Assembly: GCF_900220975.1 (NCBI RefSeq)
Contig: NZ_OBQD01000026.1
Coordinates: 7,606 to 59,543 of the forward strand
Length of the DNA stretch: 51,938 nt
DNA from: Rhizobium subbaraonis
GTDB lineage: Bacteria; Pseudomonadota; Alphaproteobacteria; Rhizobiales; Rhizobiaceae
Reading direction: 5' to 3'
The position numbers were made by a program, and so were the translations under genes. A model generated the notes under the pieces. It saw only the letters and a list, made by a program, of their open reading frames with translations. It was not told the origin of the DNA and searched no databases. This document shows, piece after piece, positions 8,671-15,588 of this stretch. The stretch's first letter is position 1, and each line of letters begins with the position of its first letter.

Positions 8671-10188
8671 TCACTGATGCTCGGGAATGCGTTCTTCGGT
8701 GTACTCGCCGGCCACCAGGAGGCGGCGCAGCAGCTTGCCGACGGGCGATTTCGGGATCGCCTCGACGAAGACGAAGCGGCGCGGGCGGCGGAAATTGGCA
8801 AGCCCGGAATCGCGGCAATGGCGGTCGAGATCCTCGGCCGTGACATCCCCCCGCCGCTTGACGAAGGCTACGACGATCTTGCCCCAGCGCTCGTCGGGCA
8901 GGCCGACGACGGCGACCTCGGCGACGCCCTCATGCAGCGACAGGCAGCTCTCCACCTCGACCGGCGAAACGTTCTCGCCACCGGTGATGATCATGTCGTC
9001 GGCCCGCCCGGTGACGAAGAGATCGCCGTCCCGGTCGACGAAGCCGGTGTCGCCGGTGAAGTACCAGCCGCCGTGCAGCGCCTTGGCATCCGCATCGGGC
9101 CGGTTCCAGTAGCCTTCGAAGGCCTCGTCGCTCTTCATCAGTGCAATGATCTCGCCTTCCTCACCGACGGCCGCCCGCTCGTCCGGGTTGCGGCTGCCGA
9201 GCTTCACGACGCGGATCGTCTGGTTGATGCCGGCACGGCCGGCGGAGCCGGGTTTTGCGGCCGCCTTCTGCTCGATCGTGAAGGTGTAGATTTCCGACGA
9301 GCCGTAGTGATTGACGAAGAGCTCCGGCCGGAAGGTCTGGTCGAGCCGCTTCAGCAATCCGTCGGTCATCGAGGCGCCGGCATAGCCGAGCTTGGTGACC
9401 GAGGCGACGCGTTCGGGCGAGAACGCCTCGTGATGCACGAGGTCGTGGTAGAGCGTCGGCACCAGATAGAGGTTGGTGATCCTCTCCTGCTCGATCAGGT
9501 CGAGCGCCTTCGCCACGTCGAAGCGCGGCAGGCAGACGAAGGTGCCGCCGATCAGCGAGGACGCGATCAGCGAACGCACCCCCATCGTGTGATAGAGCGG
9601 CATGACGCCGAGTGTGCGCTCGCCATGCCGGTAGAGGTTCTGCGCGACGTGGGCCACGGCGCCGGCGCGTTCGGCCCGGTGGCGGCGCGGCACGCCCTTC
9701 GGCTTCGACGTCGTGCCGGACGTATAGAGCATCAGCGACCAATCCGCGGCGTCCGCCAGCGGCACCGCATCGGGGGCGCTGGCGTCCATGATGCCGGCGA
9801 GTGCATCGGCGGAGAATCGCGGCAGGTCCTGCGCGAGGCGCGACAGGCGCACGGCCTCTTCGGTTGATTCCTCGTAGAACACAGCCTTCGCGCCGGAATC
9901 CTCGATGCCGAAGTCGATTTCGTCGGCCTTCGCCCGCCAGTTGAGCGGGGTGACGATCAGGCCGAGGAATTGGCAGGCCCAGTGCAGCGACGCGTTCTCC
10001 CAGCGGTTCTGCATGGCGGTGAGCACATGGTCGCCCCGCTTCAGGCCGGCCTCGCTAAGTGCTGCGGCAAGCGCCGAAACCTTGCGGTACCAGTCGTGAT
10101 AGCTCAGCCGCATCTCCCCGTCGACGATCGCGAGCGCGCCCGGGTCGCGCTCGACGCTCGCAAGGAAGCTCGTTCCAAGATCAAGCAT
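8671..10188 (-). CDS. AMP-forming acyl-CoA ligase (class I adenylate-forming enzyme)
   Basis: A 505-residue ANL-superfamily ligase. Core motifs: A3 YTSGTTSKPKG, HTMG in the A4 region, A5 NHYGSSE, A7 YFTGDTG, A8 GRADDMIITGGENV and A10 PKSPVGKLLR, which contains the catalytic lysine. It activates a carboxylic acid to its CoA thioester through an acyl-AMP. With BenE and a molybdenum hydroxylase alongside, an aromatic or alicyclic carboxylate is the likeliest substrate, but sequence alone does not define it. The start overlaps the end of the 2Fe-2S subunit gene by 8 bp (ATGCTTGA), with AAGGAGG upstream, indicating translational coupling. Confidence 0.9.
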   Translation of the reverse strand: MLDLGTSFLASVERDPGALAIVDGEMRLSYHDWYRKVSALAAALSEAGLKRGDHVLTAMQNRWENASLHWACQFLGLIVTPLNWRAKADEIDFGIEDSGAKAVFYEESTEEAVRLSRLAQDLPRFSADALAGIMDASAPDAVPLADAADWSLMLYTSGTTSKPKGVPRRHRAERAGAVAHVAQNLYRHGERTLGVMPLYHTMGVRSLIASSLIGGTFVCLPRFDVAKALDLIEQERITNLYLVPTLYHDLVHHEAFSPERVASVTKLGYAGASMTDGLLKRLDQTFRPELFVNHYGSSEIYTFTIEQKAAAKPGSAGRAGINQTIRVVKLGSRNPDERAAVGEEGEIIALMKSDEAFEGYWNRPDADAKALHGGWYFTGDTGFVDRDGDLFVTGRADDMIITGGENVSPVEVESCLSLHEGVAEVAVVGLPDERWGKIVVAFVKRRGDVTAEDLDRHCRDSGLANFRRPRRFVFVEAIPKSPVGKLLRRLLVAGEYTEERIPEHQ

Positions 10189-10693
10189 TCGGTTTCTCCT
10201 CCTTCCGTTGTTCCTCCGCGGCGGCGAGCGCCGCCTCGACGATGGTCGCGTAGCCCGTGCACCGGCAGAGATGGCCGGAGAGGTGCTCGCGAATGTCTTC
10301 CCGGCCCGCGTCGGGGTGCTCGCGCAGAAGGGCGTCGAGCGACATCAGGATGCCGGGCGTGCAAAAGCCGCATTGCAGGCCGTGGTGTCGGCGAAAGGCC
10401 GCCTGAAGCCGGGAGAGCTTGGCCGGGTCGGGCGAAAGCGCTTCCACGGTCCGGATGTCGCTGCCGCGGACCTGCTGGGCGAGCGTCAGGCAGGCGCGCG
10501 CCGGCTTTCCGTCGATCTGCACGGTACAGGCGCCGCAGACGCCGTGCTCGCAGCCGACATGGGTGCCGGTCAGCCCGATCTCGTGGCGCAGCAGGTCTGA
10601 CAGCAGCATGCGGTTCTCGGCCTCCGCGCGCACCGCTTTGCCATTCAGGGTGAAGTCGACCGGGTGCTTCCGGGCAGCGTTCATGCGCGGCAT
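10181..10693 (-). CDS. Molybdenum hydroxylase small subunit, two [2Fe-2S] clusters
   Basis: A 170-residue xanthine-oxidase-family small subunit. The plant-ferredoxin-type cluster ligands appear in GCEHGVCGACTVQIDGKPARAC and the second cluster in LQCGFCTPG followed by CRCTGY, i.e. all eight cysteines. It passes electrons from the Mo site to FAD. AAGGAGG seven bases before the ATG at 10693 favours this start, which overlaps the FAD subunit gene by 13 bp; an internal ATG at 10684 forms an ATGA overlap with the FAD stop and is the alternative. Confidence 0.93.
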   Translation of the reverse strand: MPRMNAARKHPVDFTLNGKAVRAEAENRMLLSDLLRHEIGLTGTHVGCEHGVCGACTVQIDGKPARACLTLAQQVRGSDIRTVEALSPDPAKLSRLQAAFRRHHGLQCGFCTPGILMSLDALLREHPDAGREDIREHLSGHLCRCTGYATIVEAALAAAEEQRKEEKPNA

Positions 10694-11508
10694 CGGCTTG
10701 CCTCCTTGAGGGTCTCGCGGCCGAGGCTGCGGACCAGTTCGCGCCGGTAGCGGGCGCTTGCGTGAATGTCGTCGCGGGCGTTCAGCGACCAGGCGATATC
10801 GTTGATGGCATCTTCGAACTGGTCGTCGTCGAGCGCCGGCAGCGGGAAGACGCGCGGCCGGTCGTCGACGCCGGCAATGCCGAGCCGCAAGCCCCTGTCG
10901 TCGGCGACGGCGGCGCAGGCGACGATGGCGAAATCGCCATGCCGGCGACCGACCTCTCGGAAGGCGTAGCCGCTGCCGCGCCGGGCCTTCGGGAAGTGTA
11001 CGGCTTCGATCATCTCGCCCTCGGCGAGGTCGGTGGCCATCATGCCGATGAAGAAGTCGTCCGCCTTGACCCTGCGCTTCTGCTTGCGGCTGCGTAGGCT
11101 GACCGCGCCGCCGAGCGTCACCAGAGACAGCGGCAGCTCCGCGCTCGGATCGGCATGGGCGACAGAGCCGCAGACCGTGCCGCGTGCCCGCGTCTGCACA
11201 TGGCCGAGCCAGGGGAAGGCAGCGGCCAGTAGCGGCAGGTCATGCAAAAGGCTTGGCCACGTTTCCAGTTCGGCCTGGCGCACGCCCGCGCCGACGACGA
11301 TCTCGTCGCCGGATGTCTCGATCCGGCGCAGAGCTTCAAGCCGCATGATGTCGACGAGCAGGGCAGGGCGGGCGAGCCGCATGTTCAGCATCGGCACCAG
11401 TGACTGTCCGCCGGCGATCACACGGGCCTCGCCGCCGCCCTCGGCGAGCGCGGCAAGCGCTTCCTCGAGCGTTTCCGGACAGAGGAAATCGAAGGATGCG
11501 GGTTTCAT
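10681..11508 (-). CDS. Molybdenum hydroxylase medium subunit, FAD-binding (CoxM-like)
   Basis: A 275-residue FAD-binding subunit of the CO dehydrogenase/xanthine oxidase family. FAD-contacting loops are visible as ARVIAGGQSLVPMLNMR and TRARGTVCGSVAHADPSAELP, followed by the C-terminal CoxM-type domain (GSGYAFREVGRRHGDFAIV). It takes electrons from the iron-sulfur subunit and reduces an external acceptor. The start at 11508 has a canonical AGGAGG five bases upstream and an ATGA overlap with the Mo subunit gene; the frame runs further upstream only as read-through antiphase to that gene. Confidence 0.93.
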   Translation of the reverse strand: MKPASFDFLCPETLEEALAALAEGGGEARVIAGGQSLVPMLNMRLARPALLVDIMRLEALRRIETSGDEIVVGAGVRQAELETWPSLLHDLPLLAAAFPWLGHVQTRARGTVCGSVAHADPSAELPLSLVTLGGAVSLRSRKQKRRVKADDFFIGMMATDLAEGEMIEAVHFPKARRGSGYAFREVGRRHGDFAIVACAAVADDRGLRLGIAGVDDRPRVFPLPALDDDQFEDAINDIAWSLNARDDIHASARYRRELVRSLGRETLKEASRCRA

Positions 11509-14480
11509 CGGCGCCTCCTGAAAAGGGCGACAAGCCGCTGGAGGAGGCCGGCGGGGGCGCTGGGAGGCGCGCCGCCGCCGGCATGACGGGCGAGCGCCTG
11601 GAAGAACTGACCGATCACCACGCGCGCCGCGCCGTCGAGAAGGCGTCCGCCGACCGAGGCGACCTTGCCGCCGATCGCCGCCTCGTAGCGATAGTCGATG
11701 CGGGTGCCGGTCGCGGTCTCGGTCAGCGTTACGCGACCCGTGCCGCGGCCGGAGCCGAGCGCGCCTTCCGTGCCGCCGGAGAGCGTAACCGCTTCCGGCG
11801 CGACCATGTCGGACAGGCGGATGTCGGCGCGATAGCGACCCTTGACCGGGCCGATGCCGAGCGTGACCTCGGCGCGGAAATGCGTATTGGAGACCTTGCG
11901 GACCTCGTGCGCACCGGGAATGATCGCCTTCAGCGTGTTCGGGTCCAGCAGCATCGCCCAGACGGAATCGCGGGTGGCGGTGACCTCGGCCGAGCCCGAA
12001 CCGGTCAGCATCCGCTCGCCGGAAGCGCCGGTGGCGACCGGGGCCGCGTCCTGCGGCTTCGTCGGCGGGCGCTCCTCGCCATAGAGCCATTCGCTGACCC
12101 GGCTCGGCGACAGCGGCAGCCGGATGTCCTCGACGCCGAGCGCATCGGCGACGGCATTGGCGATGCAGACGGGCGTCGACATGCAATTGCCCTCGCCGAC
12201 GCCCTTGGCGCCGAGCGGCGTGAAGGGCGAGGGCGTCTCGTGATGGAGGATCAGCGGCTCCGGCGTCTCCATGACGGTCGGGATCAGATAGTCGGCGAGC
12301 GTTCCCGTCAGGAAGCTTCCGTCGCCGCCGTACGCATATTCCTCGTAGAGCGCGGCGCCGACCGCCTGGGCGAAGCCGCCGCGCACCTGGCCGTCGACCA
12401 TGCCGGGATGCAGGATGCGGCCACAGTCGTGCATCGTCACATAGCGGTCGATACGCACCTGGCCGGTCGTCCGGTCGATTTCCACGCCGCAGAAGTCGAA
12501 GATGAAGCCGTGACAGAGCGACGAGTTGATGCCGTCCGCCGCCGTCGGGGCCTGGAGCTCGTCCGGCGTCCAGAAGACCGTCTCGCGGATCGTCTGGCCG
12601 GTGCCCTCGGGCAGGGTACCGGGCGCCCAGTGGCTTGCGGCGGCGACGCGGCCGAAGGAGACGGCATTGTCCGGATTGTCGCGGTCGAAGAGCTTTCCGG
12701 CGCGGAAGTCCACGCGGTCCGCCGTGATGTTGAGCTGACCAGCGGCGATGGCCGCAAGGCGCGCCCGGATTCGGTCGGCCGCAAGGGCTGCGGCGCCGGC
12801 GACGGCGGGCGCGAAGCGGCTTGCATAATTGCCGGACGCGATCGACCAGGCGTCGCGCGCGGTGTCGAGTTCCGTGTTGACGCGCACGGCTTCCATCGCA
12901 AGCCCGAGCCGCTCGGCGACCACCTGTGCCAGAACGGTGCGGTGACCCTGGCCCTGCGGCACCGAGGCGACCTTGACGGTGACGGATCCGAGCGGATCGA
13001 TGGCCACCGTCGCGACGGCCTGGGCGCCGTTCTTCGGCCCCGCCTTCGCCCGCTCCTCAGGCGTCAGCACGGTCGTGATGTAACCCATGTTGGAGACGCT
13101 CGGCTCGACCACCGCCGCATAGCCGATGCCGTAGAGCCGCCCTTCGGCCCGCGCTGCGTCCCGCCGCTGCTGCAGCGCCTCGAGGCCGCCTTCTGCGCAG
13201 GCGCGATCGAGTGCTGTCTGGTAGTCGCCGGAATCGAGCAGCCCGCCGGTCGCCGTGCGGTAGGGGAAGGCGTCCGCCGGTACGAGGTTGCGGCGAATGA
13301 CGTCGAGCGGGTCAAGGCCGAGCTTGTCGGCGATCTTGTTCACCAACCGTTCAAGAGCGAAATAGATCTGCGGTCCGCCGAAGCCGCGGTTCAGCCCGGT
13401 CGGCGTCTTGTTGGTGAGCACGACGCGGTTTCGGATGGAGACGTTTTCGATCGCATAGGCGCCTGTCATGTTGCCGTGCATGCGGTAGAGCGTTGCCGGC
13501 TCCGGCGCGCGCAGATGGGCGCCGCAGTCTTCCAGTTGGTCCCAGGAGAGCGCGGTGATGCGGCCGTCGGCGGCAACAGCCGCCTCCAGCGTCGTGACGC
13601 GGTTGGTCGCCGAGACGGATGCCGTCAGGTGTTCGAGCCGGTCCTCGATCCATTTTACCGGCCGCCCGGCGACGCGGGCGGCGACGGCGGCGAGGATGAC
13701 ATAGGGAAACACGCCCTGCTTGATGCCGAAGGAGCCGCCGGAATCGGGCGGCGTGCGCAGCCGCATGCGATTGCCGGGCACGTTCAGCGCGCGGGAAATC
13801 ACCGCATGGATCGAGAACGGTCCCTGGAAATTCGCCGTGACGTCATAGGCGTCCTCAGCCGCGTCGTATTCCGCGATGACGCCGTAGGTCTCGATCGGTG
13901 TGCAGGAATTGCGCGGATAGGCGATGCGGATGGAGATGCGGTGGGCCGCAGTCGCAAGCGCTGCTTCCGGATCGCCGTAGCGAAAGTTGCGCTCGTTGAT
14001 GAGGTTGGTACCGAGCGAGGGATGTAGGACCGGTGCATCTGCGGCGAGTGCCTTTTCGGGATCGACAATGGCGGCCAGCGTCTCGTAGTCGACCTCGATC
14101 AGGTCGAGCGCGTCTTCGGCCACATAACGGTTTTCGGCGACGATGAGGGCGACGGGTTCGCCGACATAGCGCACCCGGTCGCGGGCGATCGGCCAGCATT
14201 CGACATTGGCCTTGACCCCGACCGTCATGCTGCGGGTGAGCCGCACCACATCCTCGCCGGTCAGTACGGCAACGACGCCGGGCAGCGCGCGGGCCGCAGT
14301 CGTATCGATCGCCCTGATTTCGGCATGGCCGTGCGGCGAGCGCAGGATCGCCAGATGCGCGGTATCGCGCCGGACCGGCAGGTCGTCGATGTAGCGGCCG
14401 CGGCCGGTCAGAAGTCCGGCATCCTCGACCCGTTCGACGGTCCGGCCGATCAGCCCTCCCGCCGTTTCCAATCTCGTCAT
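11505..14480 (-). CDS. Molybdenum hydroxylase large subunit with fused C-terminal CoxG-like (SRPBCC) domain
   Basis: A 991-residue protein. Residues to about 790 form a xanthine-dehydrogenase-type molybdopterin subunit (GRTVERVEDAGLLTGRGRY start, GGSFGIKQ, the substrate loop TGLNRGFGGPQ, PQGQGHRT, and the catalytic-glutamate motif GAKGVGEGN). About residues 800-960 form a CoxG/SRPBCC domain (GSAEVTATRDSVWAMLLD, IIPGAHEVRKVS, GIGPVKGRY). The CO-dehydrogenase loop with its copper-binding cysteine is absent, so this is not a CODH; hydroxylation of an aromatic or N-heterocyclic substrate or CoA thioester is inferred. The ATG at 14480 is preceded by GGGAGGA; the GTG at 14495 is unlikely. Fusion of the CoxG-type domain, usually a separate accessory protein, is unusual. 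Confidence 0.92.
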   Translation of the reverse strand: MTRLETAGGLIGRTVERVEDAGLLTGRGRYIDDLPVRRDTAHLAILRSPHGHAEIRAIDTTAARALPGVVAVLTGEDVVRLTRSMTVGVKANVECWPIARDRVRYVGEPVALIVAENRYVAEDALDLIEVDYETLAAIVDPEKALAADAPVLHPSLGTNLINERNFRYGDPEAALATAAHRISIRIAYPRNSCTPIETYGVIAEYDAAEDAYDVTANFQGPFSIHAVISRALNVPGNRMRLRTPPDSGGSFGIKQGVFPYVILAAVAARVAGRPVKWIEDRLEHLTASVSATNRVTTLEAAVAADGRITALSWDQLEDCGAHLRAPEPATLYRMHGNMTGAYAIENVSIRNRVVLTNKTPTGLNRGFGGPQIYFALERLVNKIADKLGLDPLDVIRRNLVPADAFPYRTATGGLLDSGDYQTALDRACAEGGLEALQQRRDAARAEGRLYGIGYAAVVEPSVSNMGYITTVLTPEERAKAGPKNGAQAVATVAIDPLGSVTVKVASVPQGQGHRTVLAQVVAERLGLAMEAVRVNTELDTARDAWSIASGNYASRFAPAVAGAAALAADRIRARLAAIAAGQLNITADRVDFRAGKLFDRDNPDNAVSFGRVAAASHWAPGTLPEGTGQTIRETVFWTPDELQAPTAADGINSSLCHGFIFDFCGVEIDRTTGQVRIDRYVTMHDCGRILHPGMVDGQVRGGFAQAVGAALYEEYAYGGDGSFLTGTLADYLIPTVMETPEPLILHHETPSPFTPLGAKGVGEGNCMSTPVCIANAVADALGVEDIRLPLSPSRVSEWLYGEERPPTKPQDAAPVATGASGERMLTGSGSAEVTATRDSVWAMLLDPNTLKAIIPGAHEVRKVSNTHFRAEVTLGIGPVKGRYRADIRLSDMVAPEAVTLSGGTEGALGSGRGTGRVTLTETATGTRIDYRYEAAIGGKVASVGGRLLDGAARVVIGQFFQALARHAGGGAPPSAPAGLLQRLVALFRRRR

Positions 14481-14571
14481 TCGCTCCTCCCACACCCGTC
14501 CGTAAAGGGGTGCTGTGGTACGAAGAGTGGAGAAGGGTGGGCGATCGGGCGATACCGACGCGTATCAGACC

Positions 14572-15438
14572 TTACCGAGGAGTCTCAAAATCCTGAGCCG
14601 CGAGTCGGGTGACACTGCGAAATGTACTCGGCGACGACCCGGCATGATCGTGGAAGAAGCGTGAAAAATGCGCCGGCACGGAAAAGCCGAGCTGGTCGCC
14701 GATCGCGGCGAAGCTCTCGGTGCCGTCGGCGACGGCCATAACCGCCCGTTCGAGCCGCTGCACGTTGAGGAAGACGCGCGGCGTCACCCCCATCGACGTC
14801 TCGAACAGCCGGAAGAAATGTGCCCGCGAGAGGCCTACGTCGATCGCCAGCCGGTCGAGATCGGAGATCTCGCCCGGTGCCGCCGTCATGTGCTCGACGG
14901 CCTTGCGGATGCGGAAGTCGAGTATGGGGCGCGATGAGAGGTCGCGGATCGAATTCGGCACCGCGCGCCAGTCGGCGAAACGCTCGATGACTGCAATCAT
15001 CAGTTCGCCGAGAAGCACCTCGTGCGCCTCGGCGCTGTTCGGCTCCTGCACCATGGCCTCCGCAAGCGTGCGCGTGCGCGAACGGATGGCGGGGGTGATC
15101 GAGCCCACATTGCAGGCGAAGAAGTCGGGCGCGTGGCTCGTCGCCCAGTTCGGCCGGAAATGACCGAGCCATTGCGGTTCAATATAGAGCGCGAGGATCA
15201 CCGTCTTCGGACGCGTCTGGTCGTGCGCATAGGCATGCGGTTCCCAGGTGTTGATAAGAACTGCGCTTTCGTCGGTGAGCGGGACGAGCCGATCGCGCAC
15301 CGAAAACTGCGTATCGGCTCCCTCGACCTTCAGCAGGACATGGCAATGCGGGTGCGCATGCCGCACCAGGGGCCGATCCATATCCAGCAGCGCCACTCTC
15401 CCGAAGCGGCCACGTGCGATGCGCAGAGCATTCGACAT
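14572..15438 (-). CDS. AraC-family transcriptional regulator of the catabolic operon
   Basis: A 288-residue protein: an N-terminal cupin-like sensor domain (RHAHPHCHVLLKVEGAD, LINTWEPHAYAHD) and a C-terminal pair of helix-turn-helices (LAIDVGLSRAHFFRLFETSMGVTPRVF and FAAIGDQLGFSVPAHFSRFFHDHAG). It is the first gene of the minus-strand cluster, 91 bp ahead of the Mo subunit gene, and is the obvious candidate activator responding to the operon substrate. The gap ahead of it (15439-15588) should hold its promoter; I could not assign sites there. Confidence 0.9.
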   Translation of the reverse strand: MSNALRIARGRFGRVALLDMDRPLVRHAHPHCHVLLKVEGADTQFSVRDRLVPLTDESAVLINTWEPHAYAHDQTRPKTVILALYIEPQWLGHFRPNWATSHAPDFFACNVGSITPAIRSRTRTLAEAMVQEPNSAEAHEVLLGELMIAVIERFADWRAVPNSIRDLSSRPILDFRIRKAVEHMTAAPGEISDLDRLAIDVGLSRAHFFRLFETSMGVTPRVFLNVQRLERAVMAVADGTESFAAIGDQLGFSVPAHFSRFFHDHAGSSPSTFRSVTRLAAQDFETPR

Positions 15439-15588
15439 CGCTTAAATATTGTTCATTTCGCATAAACTGCAAGCCCGGCGGGGTTTCAGCCCTCAAGGCC
15501 GATGCCGGTCCGATCTCTTCAAGCCGACGAAGCTGAGCTTGCAGGGACTTCATGTGGCGCAGGCATGCGCCATGTTGTGCCCGGGAGA

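Noticed and set aside
11400-14027. 875-codon open frame on the plus strand opposite the molybdenum hydroxylase genes
   Set aside because: Arg/Gly/Asp-rich composition typical of antisense frames in GC-rich genes; no domain, no ribosome site, and the minus strand encodes clear enzymes.
11505-14480. Aerobic CO dehydrogenase (coxSML) interpretation
   Set aside because: The active-site loop reads GLNRGFGGPQ and lacks the copper-binding cysteine motif; the neighbours are CoA ligase, crotonase and BenE, not cox accessory genes.
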